A DNA stretch of 5,332 nucleotides from an uncultured Eubacteriales bacterium. GTDB lineage: Bacteria; Bacillota; Clostridia; Oscillospirales; Oscillospiraceae. A model generated the notes under the pieces. The model saw only the letters and a program-made list of their open reading frames with translations. It was not told where the DNA came from and ran no database searches. The stretch covers positions 1 through 5,332 of the forward strand of contig CAUABY010000155.1 of NCBI GenBank assembly GCA_958427375.1, given 5' to 3'. Position 1 is the stretch's first letter; every line of letters begins with the position of its first letter. The position numbers and the translations under genes are program-made. Shown in pieces: positions 1 to 5,332 of this stretch.

Positions 1-527
1 ACTCCCTGCTGACTCTGGCAGTCTCCGTCTTTGCACTGACCTCTCTTGACTCCGGCTGCCGTCTGTCCCGCTACATGTTCGCTGAGCTGTTCATCCCCGA
101 AGGCAAGACCCGCGAAGAGCTCACCGGCGCACGCAAGTTCTTCTCTCACCCGATGGTCTCCACTGTTATCATGGTCGTCATCGGCTGCGGCATGGGCTTC
201 ATGGGCCTGAGCCAGATTTGGGGCGTGTTCGGCGCTGCTAACCAGCTGCTTGCCGGTATCGCAATGCTGGCTGTCGCTGCATGGCTCGGCAACATCGGCA
301 AGAACAACAAGATGTTCTTTGTACCGATGGTGTTCATGCTCTGCGCAACCATTACTTCTCTCACCATGACCATCATTGCCAAGATCAAGATGATCGCTGC
401 CGCTTCCGCTGCATGGGGCGACTGGTTCCAGATGATTTGGTCCATCGGCCTTATCGTTCTGGCTATCATCCTTGTTGTTCAGGGTGTTCAGACCCTCACC
501 AAGAAGGGCGAGAAGAAACAGGCTTAA
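1..527 (+). CDS. cstA: CstA-family carbon starvation / peptide-pyruvate transporter, C-terminal part (5' end outside window)
   Basis: This is the 3' end of a polytopic inner-membrane transporter of the CstA/BtsT family, which takes up peptides and, in some characterised members, pyruvate. The reading frame is open from the window edge (first full codon at 3), so the ATG at 75 is internal and not the start. About 174 residues are visible. The first part carries the family signature FALTSLDSGCRLSRY, matching the usual FALT-[TS]-LD-x-x-x-R-x-x-RY. Four hydrophobic segments follow, beginning near HPMVSTVIMVV, IWGVFGAANQLLAGIAML, MFFVPMVFMLCATITSL and WSIGLIVLAIILVV. The GAANQLLA motif is a CstA hallmark. 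The protein ends in a lysine-rich, presumably cytoplasmic tail (KKGEKKQA). Codon use differs from the genes downstream: none of the 20 visible alanine codons is GCG, whereas GCG is common later, which fits high expression. A strong terminator lies 46 nt after the stop. The family is secure; the substrate cannot be read from this fragment. Confidence 0.93.
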   Translation, partial: SLLTLAVSVFALTSLDSGCRLSRYMFAELFIPEGKTREELTGARKFFSHPMVSTVIMVVIGCGMGFMGLSQIWGVFGAANQLLAGIAMLAVAAWLGNIGKNNKMFFVPMVFMLCATITSLTMTIIAKIKMIAAASAAWGDWFQMIWSIGLIVLAIILVVQGVQTLTKKGEKKQA

Positions 528-572
528 TTCTTAACAGAATTTACTGCTTTCAAAGCAATTTAACAGCAAACT

Positions 573-603
573 TGAGCCGCTCATTTGAGCGGCTCATTTT
601 TTT
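573..603 (+). terminator. Rho-independent terminator after cstA
   Basis: An 11-bp perfect inverted repeat (573-583 with 586-596, TGAGCCGCTCA / TGAGCGGCTCA) folds into a GC-rich hairpin and is followed by seven T residues (597-603). It ends the cstA transcript and separates it from the promoter at 625-653. No T-run of similar quality exists on the minus strand, so it should act mainly in the + direction. It is nearly identical to the terminator at 3307-3338. Confidence 0.95.
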
Positions 604-614
604 GCGCTTTTCTG

Positions 615-653
615 AAAATTTTTCTTGTCAGCGCCGCAGTATATCGGTATAAT
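615..653 (+). promoter_or_regulatory. Sigma-A/sigma-70 type promoter for the KaiC-like/PPDK_N gene
   Basis: The -35 box TTGTCA (625-630, five of six to consensus) and a perfect -10 box TATAAT (648-653) are separated by an optimal 17-nt spacer. An A/T-rich stretch just upstream (615-623, AAAATTTTT) could serve as an UP element. The predicted transcription start is near 660, giving a leader of about 36 nt with the ribosome binding site and little room for a riboswitch. The promoter sits 22 nt after the T-run of the preceding terminator. No clear operator palindrome overlaps it, so constitutive or growth-linked expression is a reasonable reading. Confidence 0.85.
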
Positions 654-682
654 TTTAATGTAATTATGTGCTTAAAGCTTGT

Positions 683-690
683 AGGAGGTG
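683..690 (+). promoter_or_regulatory. Ribosome binding site fixing the start at 696
   Basis: AGGAGGTG is a near-perfect complement to the 16S rRNA 3' end. It lies 5 nt before the ATG at 696 (7 nt measured from AGGAGG). It decides the start: the same frame stays open back to 585, but that extension runs through the terminator and promoter, so an upstream start is not credible. The second in-frame ATG at 702 is spaced less well. Confidence 0.9.
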
Positions 691-695
691 CCAAA

Positions 696-3272
696 ATGGA
701 TATGGAAAAAAGAATTAGTACCGGTATAGACGGCCTTGATAAAACTCTTGACTTCCTCCGCTGGGGAGACACGGTCACCTGGCAGATTGAAAACGTGGGG
801 GACTATGCTTTCGCGGCCACACAGCTTGTCGCAAGTGTTGCCAGAACCAACCAGCGCATCGTCTATCTCCGCTTTGCCGACCATGAGGAGGTGGTGGACG
901 CGGAGGCCTTGGCGCGCCGTGGGGCTAACGTGATCAAATATACGCTTGACCCCACCGTGGGCTTTGAGACTTTTGCCATGCATGTTCACCGCATCATCAG
1001 TCAGGAGCCCGCAAACAGCATTTTCATCACCGACTGCATCTCGTATCTTCAGCATTTCTGGTTTTCCGACCATATGGTGTGCAATTTCTTCTGCCTCACC
1101 GCGGCGTTCAGCCACCAGCGCGGCGCCATATCCTACACCTGCATCATGTACGAGCGGCACTTGTATGAAACCATCTCCCGCATCCGCGAGACAACCTGTG
1201 TGCTGATGAACATTCGCACTGTGCAGGGCAGCACATATATCCACCCCGTTAAGGTGGACGGGCGGCAGACGGAGAACATGTATTTCCCCCTGAAGCTGGA
1301 GCACGGCGGCAGCCGCGTCATCACCTCCAGCGCCGAGAACTATGCCGTTTTCGACATCTTCACCCAGACCGGGGAGCGGCGTGACTGCTGGGACAGCATG
1401 TTTGACTCCGTGCGGCCTGAGCATGAGGAGGCGGAGAATGACGAGGAGAGGGCGCAAAAGGAAAATATCCTGCGGTGCCTCCTCGGCTCGGAGCCGACGC
1501 GCCTTGCCCTCTGCCGCAAGTACTTCTCCGTGAAGGACTTAATGGCTATCAAAAAGCGCGAGATAGGCACCGGCTGCATCGGCGGCAAGGCGGTTGGCAT
1601 GCTGCTTGCGCGAAACATCCTGCGCGACTCTGACCCGGAGCTTTTCCGGCGCCGGATAGAACCGCACGACTCGTATTTCATCGGCGCGGACGTTTTCTAT
1701 ACCTACGCCGTGCAAAACGGTACCTGGGACATGCGCACACGCATGCTGGAGCCGGAGGATTACCTGCGCATTGCCCCGGAGTTCAAGCAGCGCCTGCTTG
1801 ACGGGCAGTTCATGCCGGAAATCAAGAGCCAGTTTATGTCAATGCTTGAGTACTTCGGCCAGTCGCCAATTATCGTGCGCTCCAGCTCCCTTTTGGAGGA
1901 CGGTTTCGGCAACGCCTTTGCCGGGAAGTATGAAAGCGTGTTCTGCCCCAACCAGGGCAGCATCGAGCAGCGCTATCAGGAGTTTGAGCGCGCTGTGAAA
2001 ACGGTGTACGCCAGTACCCTCAGTCTTGACGCCTACCAGTACCGCATTGAGCGGAATTTGATGGACAGGGATGAGCAGATGGCGCTGCTGGTGATGCGCG
2101 TCTGCGGTGACTGCCACGATGACTATTATTATCCGCATGTGGCGGGCGTGGGGCACTCCAAAAATCTCTACGGCAACAGCGCCTCGGCTGAGAACAAGGG
2201 CATGCTGCGGCTGGTGTTCGGCATGGGCACCCGCGCCGTTGACCGCGAGGCGGAGGACTATGCCCGGCTTATCGACTTGGATAAGCCCACGGCGCCGCCT
2301 ATGGTGAACTATGGCGACGAGTACAAGTTCTCCCAGCACAATGTTGATGTGATTGACCTGAAGAATAACCGCTTTACCACCGTGCGCCTTGACACGCTGA
2401 ATAAAGAGGATATGAAAACAGATGCCGGGTTGTTCCTTGAGCCGGATATGGCCACGGCGGCGCGTTACCGGGAGCTGGGGCTGTACGGAGAGCCCGTGCC
2501 GGACTTGCTAAACTTCCGCAAGCTGCTTAAAAATACAGACTTTGCCGCAGTGATGACCCGCATCATGTCCCTCTTGGCGGAGAAATATGACTACCCGGTG
2601 GACATGGAATACGCATGTAGCTTTGACAGGAACGGAGAGTACCGGGTGAATCTGCTCCAGTGCCGCCCCTTGCAGAGCCACGGCTTGGGTCAGGCGGGTG
2701 TGATGCCCAAGGTTAAGGATTTCCTGATGCGGATTCGGGGCAATTTCATGGGCGGCAACGCTTGTGTGCCCGTGCGCTATGCGGTGTTCGTGAAGGTCGA
2801 GCCGTATCTTGAGCTGCCGGAGCGGATGAAGTATTCCGTGGCCCGCGCGGTGGGCGAGATGAACCGCAGGCTCAAAGGGGAAAGCACCATACTGCTGGGG
2901 CCGGGGCGCTGGGGCACTACCACGCCAAGCCTTGGTGTGCCGGTCAGCTTCGCGGAGATTTCCCACTACGCCTGTATCTGCGAGCTTGCCTACAAGTCCC
3001 ACGGCCTGCGGCCTGAGCTGAGCTATGGCAGCCACTTCTTCCAGGACTTAGTGGAGAGCAACATCTTCTACACCGCCGTGTACCAAGGCGAGGAGGGCTG
3101 CCTCTTCCGCGAGGACGCGTTTGACGCCTTCCCCGACCGCTTCCGGGAGCTTGGCGGCGAGGCGGCCTTGGAGAACGTGGTAAAGGTCTATGACCTTGGC
3201 CAGCGCCACGCCATCCTCTATGCCGAGGTTGCAAGTCAGGACTGCTTCCTTGGCCTGATGGACGAGGAATGA
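696..3272 (+). CDS. KaiC/RecA-like (degenerate P-loop) + PPDK_N ATP-grasp fusion protein of unknown function; PEP-synthase-like, lacking phosphohistidine and PEP-binding domains
   Basis: This is an 858-residue, apparently soluble protein with no signal peptide or membrane segment. Residues 7-230 resemble the KaiC/RadA-type RecA fold: STGIDGLDKTL matches the KaiC opening and SIFITDCISYL (108-118) fits Walker B. The P-loop, however, is replaced by QIENVGDYAF (30-39), with no GK[T/S]. After an acidic linker (about 240-256), residues 283-660 form a pyruvate phosphate dikinase N-terminal ATP-grasp domain: IGGKAVGMLLARN (295-307, K298 matching the ATP-binding Lys), IVRSSSLLEDGFGNAFAGKY (393-412), then DMEYA (636-640) and LLQCRPLQ (653-660), which correspond to the metal/ATP-binding end of PPDK and PpsA. 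Residues 690-858 form a third region with LGPGRWG (734-740) and GSHFFQDLVE (778-787). The phosphohistidine motif (GGxx[ST]HAA) and the PEP-binding barrel, both needed for PEP synthesis, are absent, so a true PEP synthase or PPDK is unlikely. More likely it phosphorylates a partner in trans or acts as an ATP-dependent regulator; this is inference. It is transcribed alone between two terminators. Confidence 0.9.
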   Translation: MDMEKRISTGIDGLDKTLDFLRWGDTVTWQIENVGDYAFAATQLVASVARTNQRIVYLRFADHEEVVDAEALARRGANVIKYTLDPTVGFETFAMHVHRIISQEPANSIFITDCISYLQHFWFSDHMVCNFFCLTAAFSHQRGAISYTCIMYERHLYETISRIRETTCVLMNIRTVQGSTYIHPVKVDGRQTENMYFPLKLEHGGSRVITSSAENYAVFDIFTQTGERRDCWDSMFDSVRPEHEEAENDEERAQKENILRCLLGSEPTRLALCRKYFSVKDLMAIKKREIGTGCIGGKAVGMLLARNILRDSDPELFRRRIEPHDSYFIGADVFYTYAVQNGTWDMRTRMLEPEDYLRIAPEFKQRLLDGQFMPEIKSQFMSMLEYFGQSPIIVRSSSLLEDGFGNAFAGKYESVFCPNQGSIEQRYQEFERAVKTVYASTLSLDAYQYRIERNLMDRDEQMALLVMRVCGDCHDDYYYPHVAGVGHSKNLYGNSASAENKGMLRLVFGMGTRAVDREAEDYARLIDLDKPTAPPMVNYGDEYKFSQHNVDVIDLKNNRFTTVRLDTLNKEDMKTDAGLFLEPDMATAARYRELGLYGEPVPDLLNFRKLLKNTDFAAVMTRIMSLLAEKYDYPVDMEYACSFDRNGEYRVNLLQCRPLQSHGLGQAGVMPKVKDFLMRIRGNFMGGNACVPVRYAVFVKVEPYLELPERMKYSVARAVGEMNRRLKGESTILLGPGRWGTTTPSLGVPVSFAEISHYACICELAYKSHGLRPELSYGSHFFQDLVESNIFYTAVYQGEEGCLFREDAFDAFPDRFRELGGEAALENVVKVYDLGQRHAILYAEVASQDCFLGLMDEE

Positions 3273-3306
3273 AAATTAAGGCACAGGCCTTTGCACACAG
3301 TTTCAG

Positions 3307-3338
3307 AATGAGCCGTTCAAAAGAGCGGCTCATTTTTT
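3307..3338 (+). terminator. Rho-independent terminator after the KaiC-like/PPDK_N gene
   Basis: A 12-bp hairpin (3307-3318 with 3323-3334, AATGAGCCGTTC / GAGCGGCTCATT) with one G-U pair and an AAAA loop is followed by a T-run through 3338. It lies 34 nt after the stop codon. Stem and tail are almost the same as in the terminator at 573-603; the loop and one stem base differ. Confidence 0.94.
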
Positions 3339-3379
3339 GAGAGTACGCTCTGTATGCGCTTTATTTTTTCCCGGCGCTG

Positions 3380-3388
3380 TGCTATAAT
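3380..3388 (+). promoter_or_regulatory. Extended -10 promoter for the CoA-transferase / deacylase unit
   Basis: TGCTATAAT combines a perfect TATAAT (3383-3388) with the TGn extension at 3380-3382. The -35 region at optimal spacing (3360-3365, TTTATT) matches poorly, so the promoter probably depends on the extended -10. The predicted start is near 3395, giving a leader of about 35 nt. The A-rich leader (3390-3416) holds no evident hairpin or operator. Confidence 0.75.
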
Positions 3389-3413
3389 TTAATAATTACA
3401 AAGATAAGAGCAA

Positions 3414-3421
3414 AAGGGGAG
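3414..3421 (+). promoter_or_regulatory. Ribosome binding site of the CoA-transferase gene
   Basis: AAGGGGAG lies 8 nt upstream of the ATG at 3430. It is moderately strong and supports this start, which also matches the N-terminus expected for the family (SEYKSKLRTADEAARLVKSG). A second G-rich patch (AGGG, 3423-3426) is too close to the ATG to be the main site. Confidence 0.65.
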
Positions 3422-3429
3422 CAGGGCAG

Positions 3430-4764
3430 ATGTCAGTTTACAGTGAGTATAAATCAAAGCTCCGCACAGCGGATGAGGCGGCGCGGCTTGTCAAAAGCGG
3501 GGACTGGGTGGATTACGCCTCTATGAACGGCTTTCCCAAGACGCTGGATGCGGCACTTGCCAAGCGCCGTGACGAGCTGCACAATGTCAAGATTCGCGGC
3601 AATCTCACCCCCGGCCCCGTGCAGGTGGTTGAGTGCGACACGGGCTTTGAGCATTTTGTCTACAACACATGGTTCGCCTCCGCCTATGAGCGCCGCCTGA
3701 TTGACGCGGGGCGCGCGTTTTTCATCCCGATGGACTTTCGCAACATGGGCGCGTATTATGAGAATTATCTCACCGTGAATGTCGCCATGCTCGCCGTCAC
3801 GCCGATGAACGACAAGGGCTATTTCAGCCGCTCGGTGTGTCAGGGCCTGCCTAAGTCGGTCATAAAAAAGGCCGATATCGTCATTGTCGAGGTCAATGAG
3901 AATATGCCCTGGGTCTGCGGCGACGATGACAGCATTGTCCACATCTCCGAGGTTGACGCCGTGGTTGAGGCGGGCAGATACCCGCTGTGGGAGATGCTCG
4001 CGCCGCCCCCCAAGCCGACGGATTTGAAGATAGCAAACAACCTCCTGCCGTTTATAAAAAACGGCTCCACCATCCAGCTTGGCATCGGCTCAATGCCCAA
4101 CGTGCTCGGCGGGCTGATTGCCGAGAGCGACTTGAAGGACTTGGGCATGCACACCGAGCTTGCGGCGGACGGTTATTTGATGATGCACAAGGCGGGCAAG
4201 CTCACAAACCGCTGCAAGGAGCACTACGCGGGCAAGAACGTGTCCGCGCTCTATGCCGGCTCACAGGAGTTTTACGACTGGATTGACCATAATGAGGACT
4301 TTTACGGCCTGCCGCTGAGCTATGTCAACAACCCCCATGTTCTTGCGCAGAACGACAAAATGATCTCAATAAACGGCTGCCTGAACGTGGATTGGTATGG
4401 GCAGGTCAACTCTGAGAGCGCGGGCTTCCGCCAAATCAGCGGCACCGGCGGACAGCTTGACTTCGTGTCCGGCGCGGCGCAGTCAAACGGCGGCAAGGCC
4501 TTTCTCTGCCTGCCATCAACCCATACCCGCAAGGACGGCACGGTCGAGTCGCGCATAGTGCCGCACTTTAATATGGATATTATAACCACTCCGCGCAGCC
4601 TAACGCACTATATTGTCACGGAGTATGGCGCGGTCAATCTCGCGGGGCTGAGCACCTGGGAGCGCGCGGAGGCGCTCATCTCCATTGCCCACCCTGACTT
4701 CCGTGATGAGCTTATCGCGGCAGCGGAAAAGCAGCACATCTGGCTGCCATCAAATAAGAGGTAA
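3430..4764 (+). CDS. Family I CoA-transferase (acetyl-CoA hydrolase/transferase family; butyryl-CoA:acetate or 4-hydroxybutyrate CoA-transferase type)
   Basis: This 444-residue cytoplasmic enzyme has the length typical of the family (about 430-450). It moves CoA between acyl groups through a glutamyl-CoA thioester, for example from butyryl-CoA to acetate at the end of butyrate fermentation. Family marks run along the chain: TADEAARLVKSGDWV (13-27), the VEVNENMPW segment (153-161), QLGIGSMPNVLGGLIAESDL (216-235), HTELAADG (241-248) with E243 as the probable catalytic glutamate, the oxyanion/CoA loop SGTGGQLDFVSGA (337-349), and VTEYGAVNLAGLSTWERAEA (396-415) leading to ISIAHPDFRDEL (417-428). 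From memory, the IAESDLKDLG and LAKRRDEL stretches resemble clostridial butyryl-CoA:acetate transferases more than 4-hydroxybutyrate transferases. Parts of the N-terminal half (about 56-115) diverge, so the acyl substrate is left open. It has its own promoter, and a deacylase gene follows 3 nt after the stop. Confidence 0.93.
   Translation: MSVYSEYKSKLRTADEAARLVKSGDWVDYASMNGFPKTLDAALAKRRDELHNVKIRGNLTPGPVQVVECDTGFEHFVYNTWFASAYERRLIDAGRAFFIPMDFRNMGAYYENYLTVNVAMLAVTPMNDKGYFSRSVCQGLPKSVIKKADIVIVEVNENMPWVCGDDDSIVHISEVDAVVEAGRYPLWEMLAPPPKPTDLKIANNLLPFIKNGSTIQLGIGSMPNVLGGLIAESDLKDLGMHTELAADGYLMMHKAGKLTNRCKEHYAGKNVSALYAGSQEFYDWIDHNEDFYGLPLSYVNNPHVLAQNDKMISINGCLNVDWYGQVNSESAGFRQISGTGGQLDFVSGAAQSNGGKAFLCLPSTHTRKDGTVESRIVPHFNMDIITTPRSLTHYIVTEYGAVNLAGLSTWERAEALISIAHPDFRDELIAAAEKQHIWLPSNKR
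4756..4761 (+). promoter_or_regulatory. Ribosome binding site of the deacylase gene, inside the end of the CoA-transferase gene
   Basis: AAGAGG occupies the last two sense codons (Lys-Arg) of the CoA-transferase gene and ends 6 nt before the ATG at 4768. Its position, together with the 3-nt gap between stop and start, points to co-transcription and probably translational coupling of the two genes. Confidence 0.7.
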
Positions 4765-4767
4765 GAT

Positions 4768-5322
4768 ATGTTTGTAGATAGTATATTGTATACCGGCCGC
4801 CCGGCAGAGCGGCGCATAGATAAGGAGGAGCGCTGTTATGATTTGCTCGCCTCGCTCGGCATTGGCTATCAGCGCGCCGACAATGAAGCGGCCGCGACGA
4901 TTGAGGCCTGCCATGATGTTGAAAAGCTGCTCGGCTGTGAGATTTGCAAAAACCTGCTGCTGACGAACAGACAGCAGACGGAGCTTTATCTCCTGCTCAT
5001 GCCCGGCGAAAAGCCATTCAAAACCAAAATTCTCTCCAAGCAGATAGGCACGGCGCGCCTTTCTTTCGGCACGCCTGAGCAGATGCTTGCCGTGCTGGAT
5101 ATTACGCCCGGCTCCGTCAGTGTGCTCGGCCTTATGAACGACAAGGAAAACCGCGTCAATCTCCTCATAGATAATGACCTCTTGCAGGCCGAGTACTTCG
5201 CCTGCCACCCCTGCATAAATACCTCCACGCTAAAATTCAGCACCAAGGAGCTTGTGGAAAAGCTCATCCCCGCTCTGCACCACGCACCCCGCTTTGTGGA
5301 ACTGCCATGGGAAGTGGACTGA
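4768..5322 (+). CDS. ProX/PrdX-type Ala-tRNA(Pro) deacylase (YbaK/prolyl-tRNA synthetase-associated editing domain)
   Basis: This is a complete 184-residue free-standing editing enzyme of the YbaK/INS superfamily. Close relatives (ProXp-ala, clostridial PrdX) hydrolyse alanine mischarged onto tRNA(Pro), a cytoplasmic proofreading step that complements prolyl-tRNA synthetase. Visible marks are a short N-terminal extension (1-20), the helix YDLLASLGIGYQ (24-35), GCEICKNLLLTNR (56-68) with the conserved catalytic-type K61, KILSKQIGTARLSFGTPEQM (87-106), ITPGSVSVLGLMNDKENRV (112-130), IDNDLLQAEYFACHP (134-148) with the conserved HP pair, and the closing NTSTLKFSTKELVEKLIP (151-168). Substrate preference for Ala-tRNA(Pro) is inferred from subfamily resemblance; relatives such as YbaK act on Cys-tRNA(Pro). 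The start at 4768 is preferred because it has a spaced binding site and the N-terminal LYTGRP stretch looks typical of this subfamily. It is the second gene of the CoA-transferase unit. The window ends 10 nt after the stop, so its terminator is not seen. Confidence 0.9.
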   Translation: MFVDSILYTGRPAERRIDKEERCYDLLASLGIGYQRADNEAAATIEACHDVEKLLGCEICKNLLLTNRQQTELYLLLMPGEKPFKTKILSKQIGTARLSFGTPEQMLAVLDITPGSVSVLGLMNDKENRVNLLIDNDLLQAEYFACHPCINTSTLKFSTKELVEKLIPALHHAPRFVELPWEVD

Positions 5323-5332
5323 GATAAAATTG

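Noticed and set aside
545..557. Small inverted repeat TGCTTT-C-AAAGCA before the first terminator, and a repeated TTAACAG (531-537, 560-566)
   Set aside because: The stem is AT-rich with an impossibly short loop, and a 7-nt repeat is expected by chance in an AT-rich gap.
585..695. A longer N-terminus for the KaiC-like/PPDK_N protein starting at 585
   Set aside because: The extension would begin within the terminator hairpin and span the promoter; the AGGAGGTG site at 683-690 places the start at 696.
672..1457. A 261-codon open frame on the minus strand inside the KaiC-like/PPDK_N gene
   Set aside because: It is antisense to a gene with clear domain motifs, its product has no recognisable family features, and GC-rich coding DNA often leaves such frames open. 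It lacks a credible promoter and binding site.
1839..3035. Further long minus-strand open frames (1839-2339 and 2508-3035)
   Set aside because: They show low-complexity, His/Ala/Val-rich translations typical of shadow frames and overlap conserved ATP-grasp and C-terminal motifs on the + strand.
696..3272. Naming the middle gene ppsA or ppdK
   Set aside because: The phosphohistidine domain and PEP-binding barrel required for those reactions are not present, and the KaiC-like N-terminus is foreign to both enzymes.
3278..3291. Short hairpin AAGGC-ACAG-GCCTT after the stop of the KaiC-like/PPDK_N gene
   Set aside because: It is only five base pairs with no T-run; the real terminator follows at 3307.
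1..5332. CRISPR arrays, tRNA or rRNA genes, insertion sequences, attachment sites
   Set aside because: No regularly spaced repeats, cloverleaf-like segments, transposase motifs or terminal inverted repeats were seen; apart from two short gaps the window is filled by four coding regions.

Overview
The window looks like chromosomal DNA of a GC-rich, anaerobic gut-type Clostridia (Oscillospiraceae/Ruminococcaceae-like). This is inferred from strong AGGAGG ribosome binding sites, TATAAT promoters set in AT-rich gaps between GC-rich genes, and gene families typical of fermentative Firmicutes. The evidence does not reach genus level. All four genes lie on the + strand and are packed tightly, with only two gaps of about 160 nt. 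Each gap holds a terminator followed by a promoter, so the window splits into three transcription units.

Unit 1 (1-603): the C-terminal third or so of a CstA-family carbon starvation / peptide or pyruvate transporter, closed by a strong rho-independent terminator. Unit 2 (625-3338): a single gene with a near-consensus promoter. It encodes an 858-residue protein that joins a KaiC/RecA-like domain with a degenerate P-loop, a PPDK_N-type ATP-grasp domain (as in PEP synthase and pyruvate phosphate dikinase), and a C-terminal domain of unknown function. It has neither the phosphohistidine domain nor the PEP/pyruvate TIM barrel, so automatic names such as 'PEP synthase' would mislead. It ends in a second terminator nearly identical to the first. 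Unit 3 (3380 onward): a family I CoA-transferase of the butyryl-CoA:acetate / 4-hydroxybutyrate group, followed after 3 nt by a ProX/PrdX-type Ala-tRNA(Pro) editing deacylase.

How the genes might work together: the transporter, the PPDK_N-type protein and the CoA-transferase could all touch carbon flow around pyruvate and acyl-CoA during amino-acid or short-chain acid fermentation, but only adjacency supports this. The deacylase is a translation quality-control enzyme, apparently co-transcribed with the CoA-transferase. The most interesting object is the middle gene: a large, well-expressed-looking protein whose architecture suggests a phosphotransfer or regulatory role that the sequence alone does not settle.
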